Positions 27,817-36,327 of a stretch of 64,000 bases of DNA are shown here, piece by piece. The stretch is from Pseudoneobacillus rhizosphaerae (GTDB lineage Bacteria > Bacillota > Bacilli > Bacillales > Cytobacillaceae), in contig NZ_CAKJTG010000024.1 of the NCBI RefSeq assembly GCF_917563885.1, positions 1 to 64,000 of the forward strand. Direction: 5' to 3'. The position numbers and the translations under genes were made by a program. Position 1 is the first letter of the stretch. Each line of letters opens with the position of its first letter. Below the pieces are notes generated by a model that worked only from the letters and a program-made list of their open reading frames with translations, was not told where the DNA came from and ran no database searches.

Positions 27817-27845
27817 ATAATAAATGGTTTTTCGGTAAGTGTCAA
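27817..27845 (-). promoter_or_regulatory. Promoter of the S-box ABC operon
   Basis: On the minus strand TTGACA (27840-27845), 17-base spacer and TATTAT (27817-27822), a near-perfect sigma-A promoter placing the transcript start about 30 bases before the riboswitch. Confidence 0.85.
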
Positions 27846-27898
27846 TATATTTTTTATCATCAGAAAATTTCTTTTTTGGTCGTAACTCCTCAAAGTGC

Positions 27899-28168
27899 CA
27901 TGTCAAATTGTCTGATAAACTGGCTCTATTGAACAATACTCTTCGGGGAACCTGTCAAACTGTCCGATAGATGGGCTCTATTGGACAATACTCTTCGGGG
28001 AACCTGTAAAAATGTCCAATAGACAGGTTCTATTGGACATTACTCTTAGGAAAACCTGTCAAAATATCCAATAGACAGGTTCTATTGGACAATACTCTTC
28101 CCGCAATCCACCAAACTGTCCGATAAACGGGCTCTATTGGATACTACCTTTCGGAAATTGTCCAATAG
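27899..28168. repeat. Tandem array, five 52-bp units, each with a hairpin
   Basis: Units start near 27899, 27951, 28003, 28055 and 28107, with a partial copy at 28159. Core GTCCAATAGA-caggt-TCTATTGGAC (28014-28038 in unit 3) is a perfect 10-bp inverted repeat. Other units vary but largely keep pairing, some by G-U changes. Same period and copy number as the array at 16954, without shared sequence. It lies between the ABC operon promoter and dps. Confidence 0.9.
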
Positions 28169-28268
28169 TACGACTCACTATTTCATCATTTTTTTAATAT
28201 TATTAAATCTTTTATGACATTTTTGTTTTTAGAGAGGAAAGATGTTCCACTTGTAGGATAATAATAAG

Positions 28269-28294
28269 GTTTAATGCTTTCTTATTTGGGGAAA
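28269..28294 (+). promoter_or_regulatory. Sigma-B-like promoter of dps
   Basis: GTTTAA (28269-28274), 14-base spacer, GGGAAA (28289-28294), matching the sigma-B consensus GTTTAA-N14-GGGWAW; transcript would start about 30 bases before the dps ATG. Confidence 0.65.
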
Positions 28295-28331
28295 ATGAAA
28301 TGTGTAGAAAAATTTGAATGGAGGAATTTTC

Positions 28332-28778
28332 ATGGACAATCAATTATTTAATATTCTAAATAAGCAAATTGCCAACTGGTCCGTATTATTTATTAAGCTT
28401 CATAACTATCATTGGTATGTAAAAGGAAATCAATTTTTTACATTACATACAAAATTTGAGGAATTCTACAATGAAGCTAGCTTACATATTGATGAATTAG
28501 CCGAACGTCTTTTAGCAATTGGTGGACAACCAGTTGCGACAATGAAAGAATGTCTAGCGATGGCTTCCGTTCAAGAAGCTAATGGGAACGAATCAGCTGA
28601 AGAAATGGTTCAATCGATTTCTAGTGATTATTCGTTGCTAGTGGGCGAACTAAAAGAAGGTATGTCGATTGCTGAACAAGCAAATGATGAAATCACAGGT
28701 GACATGCTTTTAGCGATTCATTCAAGCTTAGAGAAACATGTTTGGATGTTAAAAGCATATCTAGGAAGATCTGTTTAA
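28332..28778 (+). CDS. dps: Dps-family ferritin-like DNA protection protein
   Basis: 148 residues from the ATG at 28332 with GGAGG eight bases upstream; a TTG at 28314 would precede that site. Four-helix ferritin-like fold with the inter-subunit ferroxidase ligands: H in NYHWYVKG, H in [14 protein letters not shown], and D/E in [13 protein letters not shown]. Dodecameric cage storing iron and consuming peroxide, thus protecting DNA during stress and stationary phase. Monocistronic with a sigma-B-like promoter. Confidence 0.95.
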   Translation: MDNQLFNILNKQIANWSVLFIKLHNYHWYVKGNQFFTLHTKFEEFYNEASLHIDELAERLLAIGGQPVATMKECLAMASVQEANGNESAEEMVQSISSDYSLLVGELKEGMSIAEQANDEITGDMLLAIHSSLEKHVWMLKAYLGRSV

Positions 28779-28783
28779 TTAAG

Positions 28784-28826
28784 AAAAGAGGTTAACCCAT
28801 TCATTTGAGTTAACCTCTTTTGTATT
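28784..28826. terminator. Bidirectional terminator between dps and the permease
   Basis: Stem AAAAGAGGTTAAC / GTTAACCTCTTTT with T runs in both directions, between convergent genes. Confidence 0.88.
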
Positions 28827-30249
28827 ATGCTATTATTTTTGATGCCTGCTTCGCCTTTGGCTCCGCTAAAATATGCTTGTAAAAGACAATTCCACTACCT
28901 AATAACACCATTCCAAAGGTAAACGTTTTTAAGTCTGAAGTACCTGCAATAATGACCCAAATCGAGTACGCCGTTGCAAGTGTAGCAACGATACCATCTA
29001 TCCAACGATCCTTCATCATCTTAGAGTACGTATCTCCTGTTAAAACAAGTTTTAGTTGAAATACAGATGAAATAAAGTATGGTACTAAAAATGAAAGGGT
29101 AGCAATGTAAATAACAAAATCAAACGCAGCTGAAATCGAACTTGAAATCGTTGAAAAAATAAATAGTTGCGCTAAACCGTTACTAACATTTAGTCCGAAT
29201 ATTGGTAAGCCTTTACTGTTTGTTTTTTCGAAAGCTTTAAGGAATAATCCTTGTTTTGCTGCTTGATAAGGGATTTCTCCTGCTAACAAAACCCAACCAA
29301 TAGTTGATCCAATTAAGCTAATTAAACCAACTGCAGCTAAAAACTTACCACCGATAGGACCTAATACTGTTTCAATTGCATCAATCAATGGTTTTTCTGA
29401 TGCAATAAGTGTATCTTGGCTTAACATCCCCATCACAAGCACACTAATTCCAACATAAATAGCTAAAGTAATCAATACGCCAACAATCGTAGCTCTTTTT
29501 ACATCAATTGTTTTCTTGGCCCTTGAAGCAAAGATCATCGCAGATTCGACCCCACAAAAGGCCCATAGTGTTGCGACAGCTGCATGATTAATTTGTCCAA
29601 ATAAACCGAAGGATTGTCCTGCCTCGTCAACTCGTGGTGCTACAAATGGTAAAATGTTCGTTTTACTAAACGCAAAGATACCGACCACAATAAACAGGAA
29701 GAATCCAATTACTTTCGTTGCTGTTGCTAAAAAGTTCAACTTACCAGCAGAATCTAATCCACGTAAAATGATAAAGTGAGTACCCCATAACAAGATTGTA
29801 CAAACTACAAATGTTAAAGCATTTCCTACCTTTAACGAAAATGTTCCAATTTTCAAAAGCTCGGCTTGGCTAGTCAATATGGGGAAGAAAGTGGATAAAT
29901 ATCCAGCAAAGGTTGTAATAATGGCAACGTTTCCTGCGAATGTTCCAACCCAATATCCCCAAGAAGACATAAACCCTGAAAGATTCGATGCTTTCGAACC
30001 CTTTTTAAATAGTTCTTTAGCATAAATTTGTGGACCACCTGAGAGATGAGGTTTACGAATAGCTAAGTTTCCGAATACTAGGGCCAGCATAAGTACACCC
30101 AAGCCTGTAAACAGCCACGCTCCTAAAACACCTGCAGGACTAGCTGCTTCGGATAATGAACGTGGTAGCATAAAAATACCTGAACCAACCATATTTCCCA
30201 CTACTAAAGATGTTAAGACCCAGAATCCAAGTTTGCCGTTTTGATTCAT
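28825..30249 (-). CDS. APC-family basic amino acid/polyamine permease or antiporter
   Basis: 474 residues from the ATG at 30249, with GAGGAA seven bases upstream; an ATG at 30264 is the other option. Twelve to thirteen helices of the APC superfamily. GNMVGSGIFMLP in helix 1 is the substrate-binding glycine motif, and GGPQIYAKELF follows. Closest in feel to basic amino acid/polyamine antiporters (ArcD/YdgI group). Exact substrate not deducible. Its leader carries a promoter and an attenuator-like hairpin, so transcription is likely controlled by a premature stop. Confidence 0.85.
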   Translation of the reverse strand: MNQNGKLGFWVLTSLVVGNMVGSGIFMLPRSLSEAASPAGVLGAWLFTGLGVLMLALVFGNLAIRKPHLSGGPQIYAKELFKKGSKASNLSGFMSSWGYWVGTFAGNVAIITTFAGYLSTFFPILTSQAELLKIGTFSLKVGNALTFVVCTILLWGTHFIILRGLDSAGKLNFLATATKVIGFFLFIVVGIFAFSKTNILPFVAPRVDEAGQSFGLFGQINHAAVATLWAFCGVESAMIFASRAKKTIDVKRATIVGVLITLAIYVGISVLVMGMLSQDTLIASEKPLIDAIETVLGPIGGKFLAAVGLISLIGSTIGWVLLAGEIPYQAAKQGLFLKAFEKTNSKGLPIFGLNVSNGLAQLFIFSTISSSISAAFDFVIYIATLSFLVPYFISSVFQLKLVLTGDTYSKMMKDRWIDGIVATLATAYSIWVIIAGTSDLKTFTFGMVLLGSGIVFYKHILAEPKAKQASKIIA

Positions 30250-30310
30250 TTGGTCATTCCTCATTTCCTTTTAGAACTTATATATCTTTAAATATCAATT
30301 TTTTTGGCAT

Positions 30311-30339
30311 AAAAAAAAACACATGTCTATCGTGTCTTT
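30311..30339 (-). terminator. Attenuator-like hairpin in the permease leader
   Basis: On the minus strand AAAGACACG pairs with TGTGTTTTT and a run of nine T follows, about 60 bases before the permease start and within its transcript. An upstream purine-rich GAGGTAGAGG stretch could take part in an alternative fold. Confidence 0.6.
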
Positions 30340-30392
30340 AAACCTCTACCTCATTGGAGCTGAAGAGAGAATATTATTATTGAACGCTTATA

Positions 30393-30421
30393 ATCATACA
30401 ATTGTAGTGGAACTGTGTCAA
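30393..30421 (-). promoter_or_regulatory. Promoter of the APC permease
   Basis: On the minus strand TTGACA (30416-30421), spacer of 17, TATGAT (30393-30398). It implies a leader of about 135 bases containing the attenuator. Confidence 0.85.
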
Positions 30422-30506
30422 AGGAAATTATTACTTTAATATAGTAATTATCAAATCACATAACATTTTAGATTTAACGACATTCTATTAGAAGGAGGTG
30501 TAAAAA

Positions 30507-30704
30507 TTGGACAAGAAAAAGCAAAATCAGATGCCAGATTTCGATAGTCTTGATGACCGTATTATTGCAGAACAACCTAACGGACCTACGCTTGTCATAA
30601 AAACAAATTTAGACCCTAAAGATTCAACTGTTGATAACCCATATTTTACAAATAAAAGCCAAGCAGACACAAAAGAATTTCGTGAGTTTTTTGAGGGGAA
30701 ATAA
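30507..30704 (+). CDS. Small hydrophilic protein, function unknown
   Basis: 65 residues starting with TTG at 30507, six bases after the strong AAGGAGGTG, which makes it a convincing gene. Charged and soluble, no cysteine, no signal peptide; segments DFDSLDDRIIAEQPNGPTLV and TKEFREFFEGK. I do not recognise the family. Single gene between the permease promoter and a terminator. Confidence 0.72.
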   Translation: MDKKKQNQMPDFDSLDDRIIAEQPNGPTLVIKTNLDPKDSTVDNPYFTNKSQADTKEFREFFEGK

Positions 30705-30790
30705 ATTACAAAATCCCACTCTATTTGCATCAAAATTGTAAGCTATTCTCTTAAACTATTATTACTTACAATTTAATAATGGGGAGCTAT

Positions 30791-30836
30791 AAAAAATAGG
30801 ACAGATGCAAAATTTTGCACTTGCCCTATTTTTTAT
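30791..30836. terminator. Bidirectional terminator
   Basis: Stem AAAAAATAGG / CCTATTTTTT with an inner palindrome TGCAAAATTTTGCA, between the convergent 65-residue and lipoprotein genes. Confidence 0.85.
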
Positions 30837-31282
30837 TATTGACCCAACTGTTTAATCTGGTCAATGATGTTTGATAATTCTTGAACTGTTTGAAAGATTT
30901 CTGTATTTTCTAGGACAGCTGGATCTAATTTACCATCCTTAAAACTATTTAAATACGTGTCAATTCCTTTTGCAATGACGTTATTTTGATTAACCAGCTG
31001 TTGATGTAAATCCGCAGCTACATCTGGAGCTTGAAGTTCATTAAAAGTATCTATATCTTGCTTCATGGTTTGAAGAATAGTTTGTAATTCTTCTGCTGCT
31101 TGTTGATCAGTTATAGCCTGCTGAGCAAGCTTCGGTGCTTCATTAGCAAAAGTGGTTGCTTTGCCTAAGAAGTCAGTGGCATCATTAATATAGGTTATTG
31201 TATTTTTTGCATCATTTAACAAGGAACATCCACTAAGTAGAATCAAAAATATAGTAGATAAGCCAATGAAACCTTTTTTCAT
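30836..31282 (-). CDS. DUF6376-like helical lipoprotein
   Basis: 148 residues. Lipoprotein signal with lipobox LSGC, C19. The mature part is all-helical: NDAKNTITYINDATDFLGKATTFANEAPKLAQQA is the family hallmark. Anchored to the outer face of the membrane; function unknown. AAGGGGGAA lies before the ATG. Monocistronic, upstream side borders the inverted-repeat region. Confidence 0.82.
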   Translation of the reverse strand: MKKGFIGLSTIFLILLSGCSLLNDAKNTITYINDATDFLGKATTFANEAPKLAQQAITDQQAAEELQTILQTMKQDIDTFNELQAPDVAADLHQQLVNQNNVIAKGIDTYLNSFKDGKLDPAVLENTEIFQTVQELSNIIDQIKQLGQ

Positions 31283-31390
31283 ATGATATTCCCCCTTCTA
31301 GTTCTATTTATTTGTACCATATCTCCCTTTCTTAAATTATAATCATAAAATTTCAAATACTCCAATTTTAATCATTTTAGTCAAAGAAAA

Positions 31391-31882
31391 GATGTCCCAT
31401 CATAATACAAAGGCTTCTCTTTTGGAGTGCAGAACGTAAGAATATATGATAGTTGCACCCAGGAGAAAGAGGCTTTGCCCTTTATTTTATTATGTAACCA
31501 GCAAAAGAAAAATAAGGGGAGCTTTTCCGCTTAATTTCAGAATAGAGCTCGTTTTGAGCAAAATAAGGGAAGCTTTTCCGCTTATGCCAAGAAAAATCCC
31601 TCATTCACATGTTTTTGGAGTCAATAGGCGGAAATTCTTCCTCTATTCAAGCCATTTTCAATGCTTTTTGTTAAATAAGCGGAAATCCTCCCTCTATTTT
31701 TCAGAAAGAATTTCTATCTGGTCCCACCTGTTTAACTGATAGTGTAATGAATCACATCCAGAAGCTAAAAAGCATGATGATTAAATTGCTAATCACCATG
31801 CTTTTTACTTCGCTATTTGTACTGGTTATTAGTGGTTTTGCACTCCAAAAGAGAACCCGTTAAATCATCATATGGAACATCC
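31391..31882. repeat. Region bounded by inverted repeats, with internal inverted copies
   Basis: Perfect 17-bp inverted repeat TTCTCTTTTGGAGTGCA at 31415-31431 and its complement at 31839-31855, with outer arms GATGTCCCAT (31391-31400) and ATGGAACATC (31873-31882), one base different. Inside are two forward copies of an AATAAGG-AGCTTTTCCGCTTA motif (31510-31585) and two reversed ones (31622-31705). No coding frame with a ribosome binding site. It could be a non-autonomous mobile element or a long RNA stem. Confidence 0.7.
31768..31806 (-). terminator. Terminator of the riboflavin operon
   Basis: Stem AAAAGCATG / CATGCTTTT with inner GATT/AATC pairs and a T run on each strand, about 95 bases past ribH. 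Confidence 0.75.
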
Positions 31883-31899
31883 TTTTTTTTCGTGTGCAG

Positions 31900-32367
31900 T
31901 TATTGAAGTGTTCTATATAAGTTCGCCATTTCAATCGCAGAAACAGCCGCTTCCCAGCCTTTATTACCTGCCTTTGTGCCTGCTCTTTCGATTGCTTGCT
32001 CAATCGAATCGGTCGTCAGTACGCCAAAGATAACGGGTACTCCTGTATTTAAAGCAGTTGAAGCAACCCCTTTTGCCGTTTCGTTACATACAAAATCAAA
32101 ATGAGGAGTGGAGCCTCTAATAACGGTTCCTAACGTAATGACCGCATCATAATTGTTACTTTTGGCCATTTTTTGCGCAAACATTGGAATCTCGAATGCT
32201 CCAGGGACCCATGCAATATCTACATTTTCTTCACTTACCCCATGTCTTTTTAGTGCATCCTCTGCCCCGCTTAATAATTTACTTGTAATGAATTCATTAA
32301 AACGCCCTACAACAATACCGACTCTTAATCCCGTACCTACTAAATGACCTTCAAAAATTTTACCCAT
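31900..32367 (-). CDS. ribH: 6,7-dimethyl-8-ribityllumazine synthase
   Basis: 155 residues, icosahedral enzyme joining 5-amino-6-ribitylaminouracil to 3,4-dihydroxy-2-butanone-4-phosphate. Conserved [26 protein letters not shown] with the catalytic H, and [11 protein letters not shown] are present. Last gene of the FMN-riboswitch operon, 34 bases after ribBA. Confidence 0.97.
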   Translation of the reverse strand: MGKIFEGHLVGTGLRVGIVVGRFNEFITSKLLSGAEDALKRHGVSEENVDIAWVPGAFEIPMFAQKMAKSNNYDAVITLGTVIRGSTPHFDFVCNETAKGVASTALNTGVPVIFGVLTTDSIEQAIERAGTKAGNKGWEAAVSAIEMANLYRTLQ

Positions 32368-32401
32368 TTACGTTTCCTCCAGATAATAATTTATTTTGTT
32401 T

Positions 32402-33541
32402 TTAAATAGTGTTAAGTGTCTTGTCCATTTGAATTGGAACTGTTTCCACAACCTCAAGATCATAGCCTTTAAGCCCATTAATTTTCCGAGGATTATTGGT
32501 AAGTAGCTTCATTTTGTTGATACCTAGGTCCTTTAATATTTGGGCACCGATCCCATAATCTCGTATAGTCTCGCCAATACCTAGTTTTTCATTAGCTGAA
32601 TTTTGAGTTTCTTCCTGAAGCTTATAAGCCTTCATTTTTTGAATTAGGCCGTTTGCTTTACCTTCTTGACGTATGTATAAAAACACACCTCGCCCTTCAG
32701 TCTCAATCTGACTTAAGGCAGATTGTAACTGTGGCCCACACTCACATCGGAAAGACCTAAAAACATCTCCTGTTACGCATTCTGAGTGAACTCTAACTAA
32801 AACTGGTTCATCAGTCGTGATATCACCTTTTATTAATGCGATATGCTCTTTGTTATCAACTACATTTGAGTATCCAATCGCTTGGAATTCTCCGTATTCA
32901 GTAGCTAATGAGATTTCAATTTCTCGGTTAACCAATTTGTCTTTTCGATTTCGATATTCTATTAAATCCTTTATCGTAATCATTTTTAGTTCATGGGCAT
33001 CAGCTATTTTTCGTAGTTCAGGTACGCGAGCCATCGTGCCATCTTCATTCATGATTTCACAAATAACTCCCGCAGGTTTAGCTCCACACATCCTAGCCAG
33101 ATCGACAGCTGCTTCCGTGTGACCCGCTCTTCTTAACACTCCACCTTTTTTTGCAATTAACGGGAACACATGACCAGGTCTTTTAAAATCAGAACCTCGT
33201 GCCGATGGATCTAGCATATTTAAAATCGTTTCTGATCTTTCAAATGCAGAGATTCCAGTTGTTGAGGACTTGTGGTCAATACTAACTGTAAAAGCTGTTC
33301 CATGGGGATCTGTGTTATGTGAAACCATTTGATTTAACTCAAGCTTTTGTGCAAGATCTTCTTCAATCGGAACACATATTAATCCTCTCCCATGGGTAGC
33401 CATAAAGTTAATAACCTCTGGCTTTGCTTTTTCAGCAAGAGCAATAAAATCCCCTTCATTTTCCCGATCTTCGTCATCACAAACAATAACAACCCTACCT
33501 TGAATCAATTCGTAAATCGCTTCTTCTATCGGATCAAACAT
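32402..33541 (-). CDS. ribBA: Bifunctional DHBP synthase / GTP cyclohydrolase II
   Basis: 379 residues. Residues 1-200 form 3,4-dihydroxy-2-butanone-4-phosphate synthase ([29 protein letters not shown]); residues about 205-379 form GTP cyclohydrolase II with the zinc site C-x10-C-x-C in [17 protein letters not shown] and RQEGKANGL. It supplies both substrates that lead into riboflavin. Twelve bases separate it from ribE upstream. Confidence 0.97.
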   Translation of the reverse strand: MFDPIEEAIYELIQGRVVIVCDDEDRENEGDFIALAEKAKPEVINFMATHGRGLICVPIEEDLAQKLELNQMVSHNTDPHGTAFTVSIDHKSSTTGISAFERSETILNMLDPSARGSDFKRPGHVFPLIAKKGGVLRRAGHTEAAVDLARMCGAKPAGVICEIMNEDGTMARVPELRKIADAHELKMITIKDLIEYRNRKDKLVNREIEISLATEYGEFQAIGYSNVVDNKEHIALIKGDITTDEPVLVRVHSECVTGDVFRSFRCECGPQLQSALSQIETEGRGVFLYIRQEGKANGLIQKMKAYKLQEETQNSANEKLGIGETIRDYGIGAQILKDLGINKMKLLTNNPRKINGLKGYDLEVVETVPIQMDKTLNTI

Positions 33542-33553
33542 TTTTATCTCTCC

Positions 33554-34210
33554 TTATTTGAATCCATTTTCTTCTAAAAACTGGGAAGTAATAGTGGTCT
33601 TTCTATTTGGTGAACCGTTGAACCGTTTTGATAAAAAATGGTCTATGTACTTTCCAAGCATGTCACATTCTATATTCACGATATCACCAGTTCCTTTAAG
33701 ACCGATAATGGTTTCACTTGTAGTGTGTGGAATTAACGAAATGGTAAAGCTATTTTCTGAGAGCCCAAAGACAGTCAAACTAGTACCATCTACGGTGATA
33801 GAACCTTTATAAATAATGAATTGAAGAATATCATTAGAAACTTCAATTTCATAATACACCGCGTTATCAACAGGTTTTTTACTCTTAATTACCCCTAATC
33901 CATCCGCATGGCCACTTACAAAATGTCCACCAAATCGTCCTCCTGCTGCCATTGCTCTTTCAAGGTTTACTTTTGATCCTCGTTTTAGCGCTCTCAAACT
34001 AGTGGCTTTAACCGTCTCTGGCATTACATCTACAGTGAATTGTTTTTCTGAAAAAGAAGTAACCGTTAAACAAACTCCATTGACCGCAATACTGTCACCT
34101 AATTGAACATCCTTTAAGATTTTCTTTGCATCAATTGTCATTATTATCGATTCACCAGTTTGTTTAATATTCGAAATCGACCCTATCTCCTCAATGATTC
34201 CTGTAAACAT
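33554..34210 (-). CDS. ribE: Riboflavin synthase, alpha chain
   Basis: 218 residues, two tandem lumazine-binding repeats (start MFTGIIEEIG, second near residue 98). GDSIAVNGVCLTV and SVTVDGTSLTV are the paired substrate loops, with VSGHADG between. Dismutes two dimethylribityllumazines to riboflavin. It is the first gene after the FMN riboswitch: ribD, which leads the operon in B. subtilis, is missing. Confidence 0.96.
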   Translation of the reverse strand: MFTGIIEEIGSISNIKQTGESIIMTIDAKKILKDVQLGDSIAVNGVCLTVTSFSEKQFTVDVMPETVKATSLRALKRGSKVNLERAMAAGGRFGGHFVSGHADGLGVIKSKKPVDNAVYYEIEVSNDILQFIIYKGSITVDGTSLTVFGLSENSFTISLIPHTTSETIIGLKGTGDIVNIECDMLGKYIDHFLSKRFNGSPNRKTTITSQFLEENGFK

Positions 34211-34239
34211 TAATTAAAATCTCCTTTAAAGGATTTTCA

Positions 34240-34292
34240 AAAAAACAAAAAAGACCCCAAAGAAATAAATCAACTTCGAAGGTCCTAAAAAA
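34240..34292 (-). terminator. Terminator of the FMN riboswitch
   Basis: On the minus strand arms GGACCTTCGAAG and CTTTGGGGTC (with G-U pairs) are followed by TTTTTTGTTTTTTT, between the aptamer and ribE. Confidence 0.75.
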
Positions 34293-34344
34293 GACAATAT
34301 GAAATTAAGGCTTTAGTTTTCTATTTTTCAAAACTAAACCCTTA

Positions 34345-34495
34345 TTCATTCCTTCTCCCATCCAGACTTTACTGTCGGCCCTGGAATTCCACCAGATCCA
34401 CCGTGAATAATATTTGCTATTATTCACGGGTCACGGACTAAGAAGCACGAGCTTCATCACCGCCGGTTGGGAATTTCACCCGACCCCGAAGGAAA
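34345..34495 (-). promoter_or_regulatory. FMN riboswitch (RFN element)
   Basis: Minus-strand core fits the RFN consensus: TTCGGGGTCGGGTG, AATTCCCAACCGGCGGTGAT, AGTCCGTGACCCG, GTGGATCTGGTG, AATTCCAGGGCCGACAGT and TGGATGGGAGAAGGA. FMN binding closes the operon by terminator formation. A TATAAT at 34515-34520 lies just upstream; its -35 is weak. Confidence 0.97.
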
Positions 34496-34685
34496 TATTT
34501 AATTGTTATCCTGTATTATACGTTATAAAAATAGGAAAGGGAAATAAATAGTTTGCAGTATTTTGTTCAAGCTAAAAACCTCTTCAGCTGGCAATGGGCA
34601 ACTGATATAGTAACTTCGTTTCTAAACTCTATCTTTATCATCTCCAAAAAAAATTATGGCATTACAAATTTTCCGAACGAAAAAA

Positions 34686-34711
34686 CGACAGGCGCCTCGG
34701 GCACCTGTCAT
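34686..34711 (-). terminator. Terminator after speD
   Basis: On the minus strand stem GACAGGTGCC / GGCGCCTGTC followed by GTTTTTT, directly at the speD stop codon. Positions 34545-34685 show nothing further. Confidence 0.85.
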
Positions 34712-35545
34712 TTAGAACTCTGTTGCTGGGACTATATTTTTCCCATAAAAAATTTCGTCCATTTCTAATTTTAAACTCTTCGTTATTTCAATTTGTTCTT
34801 CCTGTGTTAGTCTTTCCTTTGAAAAACCGAATAAATAATTATCAAGGTCAAATCGCTTTAGCTTACATTTGGTGTGAAATATGTTTTCTTGATAGACGTT
34901 TACATCTATCATGTCATAAAGCTCTTGAACTTCATCGGGAATATAATTTTGAATGGAACTGATTTCATGATCAATAAATAATTTATGGCCGATTACATCT
35001 CTTGTAAATCCACGAACCCGATAATCTATTACCATTACATCTGTCTCAAAGGAATGGATTAAATAATTTAACGCTTTTAATGGTGAAATCTCTCCACAAG
35101 TTGACACATCAATATCTGCACGGAACGTACTTATCCCATCATCTGGATGGTATTCAGGATACGTATGAACAGTGATATGACTTTTATCTAGAGTCCCTAC
35201 CACAGCCGCTGCTTTTGATATCGGTACTGGTCCGGGAGATTCTTCAAAATGGGAGGCAGGTGCTTCTTCTACTGGCCCTTCCGAAACCAATATCGTGACA
35301 CTAGAGCCTTGTGGAACATAATCCTGTTTTGCAATATTTAAAATGTGTGCCCCAATGATATCCGTCACCGAGGATAGGATTTTTGTTAATCTCTCAGCAT
35401 TGTATTGTTCGTCAATGTAATCAATATACGCTTGGCGCTCCTCTTTTGTTTTCGTATAACAAATATCATACATATTAAAGCTTAAGGACTTTGTAAGGTT
35501 ATTAAATCCATGCAATTCCACTGTTTGCTTTGGAGTTAGCTTCAT
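34712..35545 (-). CDS. speD: S-adenosylmethionine decarboxylase, E. coli-type
   Basis: 277 residues, pyruvoyl enzyme that makes decarboxylated SAM for spermidine synthesis. The self-cleavage site is [12 protein letters not shown]: cleavage before S122 generates the pyruvoyl group. Length and sequence match the long class 1A enzyme of E. coli, not the 126-residue class 1B enzyme of B. subtilis. Conserved C in [10 protein letters not shown]. Monocistronic with its own ribosome binding site (AAAAGGGG). Confidence 0.95.
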   Translation of the reverse strand: MKLTPKQTVELHGFNNLTKSLSFNMYDICYTKTKEERQAYIDYIDEQYNAERLTKILSSVTDIIGAHILNIAKQDYVPQGSSVTILVSEGPVEEAPASHFEESPGPVPISKAAAVVGTLDKSHITVHTYPEYHPDDGISTFRADIDVSTCGEISPLKALNYLIHSFETDVMVIDYRVRGFTRDVIGHKLFIDHEISSIQNYIPDEVQELYDMIDVNVYQENIFHTKCKLKRFDLDNYLFGFSKERLTQEEQIEITKSLKLEMDEIFYGKNIVPATEF

Positions 35546-35647
35546 TTTTTTGTCCCCTTTTTTTTTTCCTAAGTTGTAATTAGGTTTGTTTGAATAGGAG
35601 AATAATATTCGACAAAAGGATAGGAAATAAGTGGTAATCGGTTCAAC

Positions 35648-35962
35648 TCACCCATTTGCAGGAATATATTGATATTTTTCCAGGTCAATCCTACGGTTGT
35701 TTTCGATTTCAACACCTTCACATTGAAGCGAAAATATTTGTTCTTGTAAGGATTCATGATCCTGTAAGCCAATTTCCCCTTTAGAATTAATGACTCTATG
35801 CCATGGAAGGCGATGTTTTTTACTCATAGAATGAAGTATTCTCACAACTTGTCGTGCAGCTCTAGGGCTACCAGATAGTTTTGCAATTTGACCATACGTC
35901 ATCACTTTGCCTTCAGGAATGTTTTTTATTACTTCAATAGCTCTTTCTGTAAAAGAATTCAT
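35648..35962 (-). CDS. Alkyltransferase-like protein (ATL), MGMT family
   Basis: 104 residues from the ATG at 35962. It has the C-terminal DNA-binding part of O6-alkylguanine transferases: GKVMTYGQIAKLSGSPRAARQVVRIL recognition region (shown here in parts: MTYGQIA, RAARQV) and PWHRVIN, where W54 replaces the acceptor Cys of PCHRV. Such proteins bind O6-alkylguanine and mark it for nucleotide excision repair without transferring the group. AAAGGGA lies about 12 bases upstream, a somewhat long gap. Confidence 0.88.
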   Translation of the reverse strand: MNSFTERAIEVIKNIPEGKVMTYGQIAKLSGSPRAARQVVRILHSMSKKHRLPWHRVINSKGEIGLQDHESLQEQIFSLQCEGVEIENNRRIDLEKYQYIPANG

Positions 35963-36027
35963 GGTTTTTGTTATCCCTTTCCATCTTATCCTAGCAATTG
36001 CTCCAGTTACTTTTAGAGTAAACGAAG

Positions 36028-36078
36028 AAAAGGAGCATTTCAAATGGCTTTTACCCCATTAGGAATGCTCCTTTTCCA
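36028..36078 (-). terminator. Terminator after the BA3454-like gene
   Basis: Stem AAAAGGAGCATT / AATGCTCCTTTT with a long loop; it overlaps the final codons of the small gene. Confidence 0.6.
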
Positions 36079-36208
36079 ATCCCCACTGCATTTGAACTTG
36101 CTTTAATGCTAATTGATAAATTTCTTGTTCGGTTGAATCTTTATCTGCAATTACATTGGTTTGATACTTCTTCCCATTAAACATGACGGAGATTGTGTAT
36201 TCGTACAT
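36059..36208 (-). CDS. BA3454-family small stress protein
   Basis: 49 residues beginning MYEYTISVMFNGKKYQTNVI, with ATG at 36208 and AAAGGAGAAA about eight bases before it. Pattern of two short strands followed by a helix with TEQEIYQLALKQVQMQW matches the BA3454 family of Bacillus stress-response proteins. Role unknown. Confidence 0.78.
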   Translation of the reverse strand: MYEYTISVMFNGKKYQTNVIADKDSTEQEIYQLALKQVQMQWGLEKEHS

Positions 36209-36327
36209 TTTCCATTTCTCCTTTTCGAACTGTATTTATAAATATTACACTCTAATTAAGAGAAATGGAATATAAAAAATTCTTAATATTTCGACAACAT
36301 TTTTAATTTATCTAAATTAACATTCAT

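Noticed and set aside
30345-30380. Possible lysine riboswitch from the GAGGTAGAGG stretch in the permease leader
   Set aside because: The leader is about 135 bases, too short for the lysine aptamer, and its other conserved blocks are missing.
31446-31739. 97-residue plus-strand reading frame in the inverted-repeat region
   Set aside because: It is basic, low in family features, and arises from mirrored AGCTTTTCCGCTTA motifs; no ribosome binding site.
31391-31882. Insertion sequence
   Set aside because: No transposase frame and no target duplication could be seen, so it is listed only as a repeat-bounded region.
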